Below, in pieces: positions 22,908 through 34,215 of a DNA stretch of 64,000 nucleotides. The stretch spans positions 186,001-250,000 of the forward strand of contig JADCRB010000036.1 of assembly GCA_021464245.1 (NCBI GenBank). Direction: 5' to 3'. The notes under the pieces are model-generated. The model was not told where the DNA came from. It made no database searches and saw nothing but the letters and a program-made list of their open reading frames with translations. Every line of letters begins with the position of its first letter. The stretch's first letter is position 1. This DNA comes from Carallia brachiata. Lineage: Eukaryota; Streptophyta; Magnoliopsida; Malpighiales; Rhizophoraceae. The position numbers and the translations under genes were made by a program.

Positions 22908-24554
22908 TCACTGGTACTGGTTTGCAAGTTTGTCTTCCTTGACATTGTAATTTTGAGCAGGAAATTCTTTCCCCTTGAAATATCTATCAAGTATGTCTAT
23001 AACCCCATCAACATATCACCACTGCACAGTTTTCATTTGTCTTATTAGTTATCAGGAAGAAGTGGATCTAGAAAAGGATTTGAAGTGAGAAAAGGGAATG
23101 ATGAGTCTTAACAAATGAGATCACATGTCTATCAATGATTGTGCCAGAAATATGAGGGGTAGTGACGTTATTAGGCATGTAACGCTAAGGGGGATCCCTT
23201 GGAGCTGGCTGTGGATACTAAACATCTCCACTGTAACCTGCAAACGAAATTGGTTGAGAAAATTAGCTGCAAGGAGAAAATTTTATTAAAAGTTTGAAAT
23301 GCTACCATTTTCCTAGTCTGGAATCATCAAATTATCTATAGCCGTCAAGATTATACTCGATGGTCATAGGCTCATTTTCTCATCCGTCAAAACCCAGAAT
23401 GCCTTTAATGAAGGAAATCATGCAAGAGATGAGGTTAACAACATTGTTGAGCAGCAACAATTAATATTACTCTGCTACTTTGATATGCCTGAAAATCACT
23501 AAATAGCACTGTTTTCCTCTCTAGCCATCGCTGAACTATAGGATACACATAATACATTACAGTAAGCAAAAATACTCCCAAACATTCCCACTTTACTAAG
23601 AGATGGAACTCAAACTCCGCTATTACTAGAAGCTGTGTTGTAACAACCTACGATCATATCAGGCTAAAACCCCAAAAAATTGAAACGATGGCAGATACTA
23701 AATTTCTGTTAAAAGATGTGTTACCTCCAATCTGTCCACTGTTGCAGGCATCATCAACAACAGCCTCAGTGTCCATTATTGCTCCTCGCGCATTGTTAAC
23801 AATAAGAACCCCTTTCTTCAACTTTGCAATTTTATCTTTGTCAAACAACCACCTGAAAAACAACAACACCAGCAATCAACTCTAATTTATGTGAAGCGTT
23901 AAGTTCAATAATACGAAAAGTGCAGGTGAAACAAATAAATATATACAAGTATGGCTAATATAATTATTCCTTGTTTTTTTATGTGAGAGGCATATTGATG
24001 ACAATTACATTGCATTTGGGAATCATGGCATCAAGGTCGTCCTCAAACTTAGCACCTGGCTCCTTTTCTAATTCAGGATCAATCTTAACGCGATCACGAT
24101 AGAGGAGATCACAACCGAAAGGTTTCAACCGTTGAAGCAAAAGCTTGCCAATGCGTCCAGCACCAACAGTCCCCACCGCCTTTCCTTCAAGATCATAAAG
24201 CCCTGTAAGCCAGACGTGCCACATTCCGCTCCCCATTGATAATCTGACGGTATCCAGGCACGAATTAAAAATGCACATTAAAATAAAAAGAAAACACAAT
24301 CCAGCGAAACAAATTGAAAGTCAGAAAGAAAAACATTAATTTGAACCAAAATATACATCATAATTAACAGAACAGAATTACCATAATTGGGTCCGTCCTT
24401 GTCGTCGTTGACAATGTACTGGTGGCCCTGCGATTCCAGCCACTCCTTAATACCCAAGGCTCTTTCCGCGCAACCCACAAAGTTGGGATTCAGTGCAGCA
24501 TACTCATTGGCCTTATAGAACACCCCGCACAGTCTTTTTGCTTCCAGCGGAAGC
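22908..24554 (-). pseudogene. FDH: NAD-dependent formate dehydrogenase copy 1, degenerate
   Basis: Plant FDH oxidises formate to CO2 with NAD+ in mitochondria. Recognisable exons on the minus strand: 24382-24554 ([29 protein letters not shown]), about 23965-24258 ([20 protein letters not shown], the NAD-binding glycine motif), 23727-23852 ([14 protein letters not shown]), 23125-23237 (GYSGDV, RYMPN) and 22908-23021 ([15 protein letters not shown]). Damage is extensive. The first exon has an extra base before GVFYK. The segment up to the coenzyme-binding domain is missing. An extra T shifts the frame before YDLEGK. The donor after exon 3 is destroyed. Exon 5 has two TGG codons changed to TAG, and the last exon opens with TGG TGA. 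No full-length protein is possible. Confidence 0.87.
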
Positions 24555-24559
24555 CTGTT

Positions 24560-25244
24560 TAGTACACAATACATAGGAAAAACAATTTTCTAGGTTCGAT
24601 CTTGCGGTGCCACGTTAGCAAAGAAGCGGACCCACATACAATTATCTCTTTCAGGCCCTATCAGAACTGATAAGCATAAGGTTGGGACCACAACAAGCTG
24701 TGAATAAATCAAACAAAACAAAAATCTCAGACACTGCTTAGTCGTCCCAACTCCCAACAAATCAGGCCCGTAAAAACTTTTGCTCAACGTTAAAAATTTT
24801 TGCACAGAGGAGAGAGACCCAATCCAGACCGTTGATCCATTTTTCTACATGAGGCAAATAGTATATCTTTTGTCTGTATGTTGGCATTGATCGGTTGTTT
24901 GATTTATAGACTGAAATTTGAATTAAAATCGAAAATCGCCGTAGAATAGAATTAGAATTAAAATTATTTATTTTATAATATATTTAATTTATTTTAAAAT
25001 TAAAATTAATACTAAATATATAATAAAATTTATATAGTGATAAAACAAAGATAAATATTATTATAATTAAAACAAATCATAAATATCAAATTATAAATTA
25101 TAAAATATAACAAAATATTATAATGTAATGTCAAATTAAAATAAATACCATAAAAAAAAATTAAAAATTACAGGAAAACTACTACTACTACTACTACTAA
25201 TAATAATAATAATAATAATAACAATCATACTAACAATGACAATG

Positions 25245-25280
<36 letters not shown>

Positions 25281-25817
25281 GTAATAATAATAACAATAAT
25301 AAAAATAATAAATATTTTTATATCATAACAAGTAATTATTAATATTAATATAAAAAAATTAAATAAATGAAAACTTAGGATAAATTTGATATAGTAGTAA
25401 TTTTAATATTGTTTTTTTTATTATTGTTATTATTATTACTATTATTATTGTTATTGTTGTTAATATTTTATGAATAATTAAAAGCAAAAAAATATCAATA
25501 TATAAATAAAAATTAACAACAACACATTTGAATAATAATTTTTTTAATAAGAAATTTAAAAGAAAATGGAGATAAATAGAAGAGAAACGGGAGGATGAGA
25601 AAGAAGTAATATTTTTTTAAAGAAAATGTGAAAAAGAGATGAGAAAGTGAAAGAGTTAGAAGTAATTATGAGTAGAATAAGATCTATTAATGTGTTTAAT
25701 TTGGGAATTATAATTTCTTTAAAATAAAAAATCTCATTCTTCTTTTAAAAAAAATAAAATTTAATTTTTTATAAAATAAATAATAAAAATAAAAAATAAG
25801 TAATTGATTCTCATTTA

Positions 25818-25848
<31 letters not shown>

Positions 25849-26085
25849 AAACAAACACCCTTAGTAGAGACTTTGCATTCCTTATTTCGTCGCGTCATAC
25901 TGTCGTTCTACAATGGTCTCTACACGGTTTTCTCTCTCCTTTCTCTCTCACTAGAACTTTCTCAACCAAACACAAAAAAACCAATTTGCTAGCTAGTAGG
26001 GTGATCCTTCACCGTCATCGGACAGTTACCTTTCGCCTACATTTTTTGTTTTTTCTTTTCTTTTCGTTTTCCTTTCTTGGTTCTG
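24560..26085. other. AT-rich spacer between FDH copy 1 and the copia element
   Basis: The left part (to about 24840) is colinear with 44110-44394 in module 2, where the MRK1-like pseudogene follows; that kinase is absent here. The rest is extremely AT-rich, with trinucleotide repeats at 25179-25299, then a CT-rich tract and the copia target site GTCCC. No gene was recognised. Confidence 0.6.
25179..25299. repeat. Trinucleotide microsatellite (ACT then TAA)
   Basis: A run of ACT units passes into imperfect TAA/TAATAA units interrupted by ACAATGACAATG-like variants. It lies inside AT-rich intergenic DNA. Confidence 0.85.
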
Positions 26086-26090
26086 GTCCC

Positions 26091-26300
26091 TGTTAGCGTG
26101 AGCTGCACACAAAGTTATTTGTCAAGATTATTTCTTAGTTTGTAGTCTTCTACTAAAATAGCAATTACGTGATTTTAGGGGCTATTTTTTGGGTACCTTA
26201 TTTTATTTTCCTTATTCTAGCACAACTGATGTACATATAGAAGAGAAGCTTTGCAGTGTAAAAATAATGGAATAAAAAATCATACTTCTTCTTTTCATCA
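26091..26300 (+). repeat. Left LTR of the copia element
   Basis: 210 bp, TGTTAGCG...TTCATCA, followed directly by the primer-binding site. Confidence 0.93.
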
Positions 26301-26313
26301 TGGTATCAGAGCA
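26301..26313 (+). other. Primer-binding site (initiator Met tRNA type)
   Basis: TGGTATCAGAGCA adjoins the left LTR and matches the usual copia primer-binding site. Confidence 0.9.
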
Positions 26314-26367
26314 TCGATCCAAGACTCTGTGAAAAAAAAAAAAACAAAAAAACAAAAGGAACAAAAG

Positions 26368-29300
26368 ATGGAAGAGGGGACGGTCACCTCAAAGACCACT
26401 ACCATGAGAGGAAAATCTCAAGAAGAAGAATCCAGTCTTGGAGATTTGTCCTCTAGATTAACTCAAATACTGAGCCAGAATCCTACGACCTTGAGTCCAG
26501 AACTAGGAGCAGCGACTATCGGCGTCAAGTTAGATGGCAGCAACTACGGATTGTGGTCCCAGATTGTTAAGATGTACATTGCTGGCAAGGACAAACTGGG
26601 ATACATTCATGGAGACATCCCACAGCCTCCTGACAATGATCCAGGATTTAGAAGATGGAGGACTGAAAATGCGATTGTGAAAGGTTGGCTAATTAATTCG
26701 ATGGATCCAAAATTAATTGGCAACTTTATTCGATTTCCTACGACAAAAGCAGTATGGGATGCAGTGGCGATGACCTTCTTCGATGGTGGGGACACGTCCC
26801 AAGTATATGATCTTAAGAGGAGGGTAGCAAAGACGAAACAGGGAGGGGGTCTATTGAGAATATTTCAATCTCCTCCAGGCTTGTGGAGGGAAATTGATTT
26901 TAGGAGACCAAATCCAATGGATTGTGAGGCAACATAAAGAATACAACGAAATTATTCAAGAAGATAGAGTCTATACTTTTTTGGATGGCCTAGATGAACG
27001 ACTCGACAAGATCAGAGGGGATGTGTTGCAGCTAAAACCATTCCCCTCAATAGAACAAGCCTATGCTATTGTACGACGGGAAGATCTTAGGCAAGCAGTG
27101 ATGCTCACCAAAGGAGACGGAGATTCAACTCCTGGAGGGTGATGGTATCAAAAAGCAAGTCAAAGCAGGCAACGGTGGAGCTATCAGGAGAAGGGAGGCC
27201 AGGTGCCTATAAGGCGAAGTTGCAAGGTGTCGAAGGAGGGTGTACCCACTGTGGAAATAAGAAACACACGAGGGAGACATGCTTCAAGCTCCATGGATAT
27301 CCAGAGTGGTGGCATGAGTTGAAGTCCAAGAAGAAACAGGAGAGCACTGGTAGGGATCACTCAAGCCGAGCTGCATTAATGGACGCCGGAGGACCTTCAC
27401 AACTATCTCTGGTTCATCACGATGGAAAAAAAGAGGCAATTGAGTCTTATGGAGCAGCATTTGTTCTGACCTACAATGAAGCAGAAGTGGCAAAAGAATC
27501 AGGTAAACATCAGTGGATCATAGATTCGGGGGCTACTGAACATATGACATTTGATGGTTATGATTTCTTTCGGCTAACCCACCCCAAGAGAGCTCATGTC
27601 GCTAACGCCAATGTGTAAAATACCCCGTTTTAGGGGCTGGTGAAGTGCAACTGTCAAAGACGTTATCACTCTCCAACACACTTCTAGTCCCTTCTCTAGC
27701 AAATAAATTATTATCGATTGGGCAGATAACAGAGGAATTAAATTGTTGCGTACTGATGTATCCCAATTTTTGTGTGTTTCAGGATATTCTCACCAAGGAG
27801 ATTATTGGTCCTGGTACTAAACGGGAAGGGCTGTACTATGTTGACGAGATTACTCCGGGGCAAGCGTGTTTAGCAAGTCAGGCAGACAGTCGAGAGAAGC
27901 AAATCTGGATGTGGCACCGTCGGCTAGCACACCCCTCATTTGGGTACATGAAAGCTTTATTTCCGAGTTTATTTTTTGGTCTTCAGGAGTTGCAGTTTAA
28001 GTGTGAAGCATGTTTACTGGCTAAGAGTCATCGGGTTTCGTTCCCTCTAAGTACTACCCGTTGTCGAACACCCTTTACTTTAATTCATTCAGATGTCTGG
28101 GGTCCAGCGCCAGTAGAAGTACAATCCGGAATTAGATGGTTTGTGACATTCGTGGATGATTGTACACGTATGACTTGGCTTTACACTATTAAAAATAAAA
28201 GTGAGGTATTTGGTGTTTTTTGCTCCTTTCATGAAATGGTCAAGACACAATTTTCTGGAAAAATCCAAATTTTAAGATCCGTCAATGGTGGAGAATATAA
28301 AAATATGGAATTTCAGAAATATTTTGAGATACATGGTTTGATTCATGAAACAACATGTTCTCAAACTCCACAACAAAATGGCATTGCAGAAAGGAAAAAT
28401 AGGCACATCCTAGAGATAGCGAGGGCCCTGTTAATTGCTGAAATGTACCTAAACGTTTCTGGGTTGAAGCAGTAGTTACGGCTATATATGTGATGAACAG
28501 GATGCCTTCACGAGTTCTTGACTTTAAGACCCCGTTGCAGGCCCTCTCAAAATTCATAGTCATACCATCGGTACTCATGTTGCCACCAAGGATATTTGGG
28601 TGTGTAGCGTTTGTCCATATTCACAAAAATCAGCGAACAAAATTGGATCCAAATGCAGTAAGGTGTGTGTTTTTGGGATATGGAGGACATCAGAAAGGAT
28701 ATAGGTGCTTTGATCCTAGCACTAAAAAATGGTATGTATCTATGGATGTAACATTTGTGGAAGAAGAAAATTTTTTTAGAACTCCACCCACATCCAGGGA
28801 GGGTAATGTTGAAGAGAACAATCGGGTAACATGGCCGGGATTTGGTGGAGTCATTTTTGAAGGAGAACCCAATGAAGCTGGAAAAGAAAATCATGCTTTA
28901 TCCCCACAAGAAGAAAACGTGAGGGAAGAACTTGAAGGGTGTATTGAGGAAGCAAATGTTGAAGAGCCAGAACAGCCCTTACCCGAACAGACTTTGGACC
29001 ATGACCAATCTCCAGAGAGTATCCAAGAGGTAACAAACTCTAATCCTACGTCTGAAAATTCTGATGATGTTTCTAGTGGATATAATCTGCCTTTCAGATC
29101 AACACGTGGAGTACCTCCAAATCGATATTCCCCTGAGGTGGAGAACCGAAAGGCAAGATACCCAATTGCTAATTTTGTGAGCACCAAAAATATACAGGGT
29201 CCGCTGGTAGCATTTGCCAACAAACTGACCACAAAATATATTCCATCCTCAGTGGAAGAGGCATTAAAAAATCCAAGATGGGCACAAGCAATGCAAGAAG

Positions 29301-30780
29301 AGATGGAGGCACTACAACGGAATCAAACATGGGATGTTGTGACTCTGCCCGAAGGGAAAAAACCTGTTTGGTGTAAATGGGTTTTTTCAGTTAAATATAA
29401 AGCTGATGGCTCAGTGGAAAGGTACAAGGCTCGACTAGTTGCAAAGGGGTACACACAGACATATGGGGTTGATTATCAAGAGACTTTCTCTCCGGTGGCA
29501 AAGCTAAATACCATTCATGTCCTGTTGTCACTTGCGGTAAATTTGGACTGGCCACTACATCAGTTTGATGTAAAAAAATGCATTCCTTCATGGAAGCTTG
29601 ATCGAAGAAGTATACATGGATCTCCCACCGGGGTTGAGTAGCAAAAAGGAAGGACGGGCAGTGTGTAGATTGAAGAAGGCTCTGTACGGCCTCAAACAGT
29701 CTCCTCGAGCATGGTTCGAAAGGTTCAGTGAAGCAATGAAAGGATATGGTTATCACCAAAGCAATGCTGATCACACATTATTTTTGAAGCATCAACGAGG
29801 CTTGGTGACGGTGCTTGTTATTTATGTAGATGACATGATCATTACTGGAAATGATATACAAGAGATTACTGATCTTGAAGGAAGACTTGGGACAGAGTTT
29901 GAAATGAAGAATCTTGGGGGATTGAAATATTTTTTGGGCATAGAGGTAGCACGATCAAAGCAAGGTATATTTCTTATCACAGAGGAAATATGTGCTTGAT
30001 TTATTAGCTGAGACCGGATTGTTAGATTGTAAACCAGTAGACACGCCTATGGCACAGAACCAGGAACTTGGCAGCGGGTCCACTTCAGTCCCGGTGGACA
30101 AGGAAAAATACCAGAGATTAATGGGCAAATTGATTTATTTGTCCCACACCAGACCAGACATCGCATACTCAGTAAGTGTAGTGAGTCAATTCATCCAGAA
30201 TCCAAACACAAGGCACATGAATGCAATATATAGAATTCTAAGATACTTGAAGTCAACTCCAGGAAAAGGCTTATTTTTTAAGAAGCACGAGCACTTAAGT
30301 ATCGAAGGATACACAGATGCAGACTGGGCTGGAGATGTTAGTGACAGGCGATCAACTTTGGGGTATTTCACATTTGTTGGTGGCAATCTGGTCACTTGGC
30401 GAAGTAAAAAACAAAAGGTTGTAGCCTTATCAAGCGCAGAAGCTGCGTTCAGAAGTTTGTCAAAAGGCTTATGTGAGTTATTATGGCTAAAACGCTTACT
30501 TGAAGAGATTGGATACAAACAGGAGTCAGCTATAAAACTTAATTGTGACAGTAAATCTGCAATCGAAATTGCCCAAAATCCGGTTCAACATGACAGGACT
30601 AAGCATGTGGAGATAGATCGACATTTTATCAAAGAGAAATTAGAGAAAAGAATCATCCAATTCCGATTTGTAAAATCTGAAGATCAACTAGCAGATATCC
30701 TGACAAAGGCCGTTACAAGCAGAAGTTTTCACTACTCACTTGGCAAGCTGGGCGTTGGAGATCTGTACGCACCAGCTTGA
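26368..30780 (+). pseudogene. Degenerate copia gag-pol
   Basis: Fragments of one polyprotein in three frames. Gag starts at 26368 and includes the UBN2-like LDGSNYGLWSQ region and a zinc knuckle CTHCGNKKHTRETC (about 27241-27282). The protease motif WIIDSGATEHM is at about 27513-27545. Integrase follows (HRRLAHPSFGYM, HSDVWGP, then GGEY at about 28290). Reverse transcriptase has ARLVAKGYTQ and YVDDMI (about 29825). RNase H has YTDADWAGD, and the stop is at 30778-30780. The frame is broken in gag (about 26850-26940), by stops near 27140 and 27616, near 28470, in RT near 29575-29615, and near 29985. The integrase residue normally Asp before NGGEY is Val. The element cannot encode its own enzymes. 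Confidence 0.9.
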
Positions 30781-30787
30781 GGGAGGG

Positions 30788-30997
30788 TGTTGGCGTGAGC
30801 TGCACACAAAGTTATTTGTCAAGATTATTTCTTAGTTTGTAGTCTTCTACTAAAATAGCAATTACGTGATTCTAGGGGCTATTTTTTGGGTACCTTATTT
30901 TATTTTCCTTATTCTAGCAGAACTGATGTACATATAGAAGGGAAGCTTTGCAGTGTAAAAATAATGGAATAAAAAATCATACTTCTTCTTTTCATCA
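30788..30997 (+). repeat. Right LTR of the copia element
   Basis: 210 bp, TGTTGGCG...TTCATCA, preceded by a purine tract. Four substitutions from the left LTR. Confidence 0.93.
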
Positions 30998-31002
30998 GTC
31001 CC

Positions 31003-31925
31003 AACCTCTATTTTCTTTCTCCCTTCTGGCTTTCTTCATTCCAGACCCCTAAAACTACCAAATGGGGCTTTTTGGTTCGATTTGTGTGAAATCAAGCACC
31101 AATAATGTTACCTATGGCGTTCTAGGCTCAGGATCTGCATTCTCTGCCGTGTTTCCACAGTTTTCGACATCTTTGATGGCGGTGCCACCACCTGCACTGC
31201 AGCTGTTGTCGTCGGCGCTGCCGTACCGGATGCTGTTAACCGCATTCTCGACTGTGTTCTGGTTTCCAGTGCTATTGTGCCAGCACTCGGTGAGACCGTT
31301 GGAGGCAACTCCTGTGATGACGACGACAGAGCTGCCACCAGTGTTGCTACCACCGTTGGTGCGACTGCCACCATTGTCGAAGACTCCCTTGCCGGCCACT
31401 GTCCTCCTGTTGTCGATGACTCCCAATTCGGCCACTATCCCCAATCAGCAGCCGATGACTTCTACTCTACCACCAGTTGCTGAGGGACCTTTTTTTTGGA
31501 AATGCAGTTGTTCTGCGGCTGTCTGGAAGCCTGCTTTCGGTTATTTTTGTGTTGCCTGAATAGTGTTTGTGTTTATTTTTGTCCCTATTGTTGTGCTGTT
31601 TTGAAAATCGTTGCTAGAACGACCGGATCGATTTCTAACATAAGTTCACAGAAGTGCCGTATCTACTATTATTTACAATTTTATCCAAATAAATTATACT
31701 TAGTTGACACGTCAGTGTTAAATAGATTTAATTGCAATTCAGTTGTTTCTACACATTATGTCTGGCTTATAAACGGTTAATTTGACTATATATTTTGAAC
31801 CGATTTCTTCTCATGTTTGACAATAGAATTTTTTTTTTGACCATTTTGCGTTGGTCTTTTTCACATTTCCATTGAGTATTAATGCACTAATTCCAATTCA
31901 GCGAAAAAAAAATTTAATGGATTTC
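31003..31925. other. Unassigned stretch right of the copia element, with a GC-rich part
   Basis: At 31060-31560 the base composition turns GC-rich and open frames exist on both strands, the longest being 31062-31559 (+). The translation is rich in Pro, Leu, Thr and Ser on one strand and in Ala, Thr, Gly and Ser on the other, with no family motif. It continues the DNA split by the copia insertion. It could be an old gene or transposon remnant; a functional gene is not supported. Confidence 0.4.
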
Positions 31926-34215
31926 CCCTTTCAAGTTTTAAAGAAGATTTGATTTGTCCTGATTGTGGATTATGTCGGTCGTTACGAGAACTGTTACATG
32001 GAAGTTGTAAAACTTATAAGAACACGATACGCAGAAACATTTGAAGCGTTGAATCACAACACTCGTTCAAAGATTTGTCAAAATGACTTCCACCGTCGGA
32101 TCATTCACAATTTTTTTTTTCGGCTTTTGGATCTAACGGTTGTATTGTAGCTGTATATTCTTTGGTGGAAACATGCACTCTATGTAAATTTCTCTCTTTT
32201 TTTATCATTTTCAAAAAAATTTATTTTTTCTACCGTTGAGATTTTTCCGGGCTTGGTAGTCGGACTTCTTGCACAGATACCAATATGAAATTTCAAGCCA
32301 AAATCCCAAGAAAATATTTTTTTATTTCAGGTAATTGATCCGAGAATAATGTCATTATCAATCTTTTTATTTCCTACTTGCAAGATGGCAACAGGTTAGT
32401 TAGTGTAGACGCACTAATGCAGACTAAGTATTTGTGGGAAGGCAACACGTAATCACTTGTTTGCTACAAACCATTATTTTTTTGTCCTCTTTCTCTCTCT
32501 CTTTTTTTTTTTCATTTTATTCTCTCAAATTAACTTCAGCAACCCATAAATGGACTCAATCGCAAGACAAGAAATCATGGCTACATAATTATTCAAAATA
32601 ATAGTTTAATAATTATTTAACATATTTTTTTATTTACCTTTTTTATTTACGATCTTGATTCCAGTATCAAGAAGAGCAATTGTGAGGCTTTGGCCTCTGA
32701 GACTGTCCAGTAATACTTGGCGTCACGCGTTTTTTGTTTATATTTATTAACACTTAGTCTGTTTGTAAGCAATTTATTCGGACTCAATAGTACTATGATA
32801 GAGTATCTCTTTTTATAAGTTAGATTCAATGAAGTATTAAAAAAATACAAAAAAATTAATTTAACCTATAGATTTAATTATTGATATATTAATAATAAAT
32901 TTTTTTATTAAAAAAATTTATTAATATATTTACGATAATTGTTTTTATTAAAAAAAAATCATTGCTGCATGCTGTCGTACTGACATGTCGGGATTGGTTA
33001 TTATTGGACGAACCAAATTGATAAGGCTTCGAATTGGAGCCAATTATCTTTCAAGGGCATTCTCTATTCTCAAGCACAAGAATGAGATAACCTGCTTGAT
33101 TACTTAATACGAATTCAGACAAAAAAAAAAATGAAGATTTACAGTGGTAATGGTTAAAAAGAATGTTAAATTTTTTATTAAATACGATGTGCGTGGCGTT
33201 GAGCGGCTCAAGGTCCTTCATGTGTCGGCTGATATGACAGATTCCATTAATGATTAGAAAGAAGAAACAAAAGATGATGCACATGAATGAAGCAAATGAG
33301 TTGAAACGAGGGAGGTTAGAATTAGGATAATTTTAAGAATAAACTTTTTATTAGCGTAAGAAAAGACACAAGATAAATATACAATAATATATATTATTAG
33401 ATTATAAAAATATATTAAATTTAAAAAAAAAAAACCTCTAAATATTGTTGAATATAAAAAGTATTTTCAGTATATGGCTTCTGACGTTGCTCCGCAGTGA
33501 AGCTTGATCTCCAACCTAAGCCACAAAGAAACAAAGCAGGAGCAGATGCCTTTTCCTGTATTTTCAATGTGGGTACATCTGATGTCCTGAGGGATAAGTG
33601 CTCAAACTCGTTGGAACAAAAACTAATAAGAACAAAAGTACCAAAGAAATATGGGTCCCATACCAATTAGTCCCCTTTCAACGATAGCGTGTGATGCCAA
33701 TTCGTGCACAATTGGATTTGAAAACAAGAAAAAAGGAAAATTTTGTACGACCTGAAAAGCTCACTAATCGATATAAAGAGAGCCTCTCATTATTATAATC
33801 ACATCAGCTCAATTTAAGAAAATTTTCATAAATAATTTAGAGTATCTTTTTTTGGAACTTCGGCATTATCTTATTTAATTTAATATCTTGGAAAGTGATT
33901 TCATGCAAATATTTTTACAGTTATGAACTTTAGCTGGTGTCTAGTAATAAAAAAGAGTGAAACAAATCGAAATTGAGAAATTAAATAAACTAAAAACAAT
34001 TATATACACAAAAAAAAATCTTTTGTTGGGCCAACTTATGAGGCCCAAACCTTAAAATCTAACTTAAAGACAGGCCCAATAAGTTTCACTGGACCGAGCC
34101 GCATTGCCCACCGGTCTTAGATGGAAACGAAAGCATACAACCACTACTCCAGTGGATAACCTATAAACGTGAGGCCAAAAATGGCAAACGACATTAACTA
34201 CTATACTTCACAGCC
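31926..34215. other. Spacer in front of PSA3 copy 2
   Basis: AT-rich DNA shared with about 49990-51790 and 54040-54410 in module 3, for example the segments at 32260-32320 and 33675-33740. Just upstream of PSA3 (34030-34110) are GGCCCA motifs shared by all three copies. No gene was recognised. Confidence 0.55.

Larger units (their letters stand above)
11034..24840. repeat. Tandem segmental duplication, module 1 (PSA3-LRK10L-FDH)
   Basis: Gene order, orientation and much of the intergenic sequence match module 2 (about 31.9-44.4 kb) and module 3 (from about 50.0 kb). The left edge is sharp: the MRK1-like exon meets the PSA3 promoter at about 11034. The right edge is where similarity to module 2 stops, near 24840 (matching 44394). 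This module alone carries the MULE and the 578-bp solo LTR, so they arrived after duplication. Confidence 0.85.
26086..31002 (+). mobile_element. Ty1-copia LTR retrotransposon (26091-30997) with GTCCC target duplication
   Basis: Two 210-bp LTRs (26091-26300 and 30788-30997) start TGTT and end ATCA. They differ at four positions by eye. The 5-base duplication GTCCC lies at 26086-26090 and 30998-31002. TGGTATCAGAGCA directly after the left LTR is the initiator-Met tRNA primer-binding site. A purine tract (GGGAGGG) precedes the right LTR. Domain order gag, protease, integrase, reverse transcriptase, RNase H is the copia order. Similar LTRs indicate a fairly recent insertion, yet the coding part is already broken. 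Confidence 0.95.

Noticed and set aside
28282..29774. Minus-strand frames within the copia element
   Set aside because: Shadows of the plus-strand gag-pol coding sequence.
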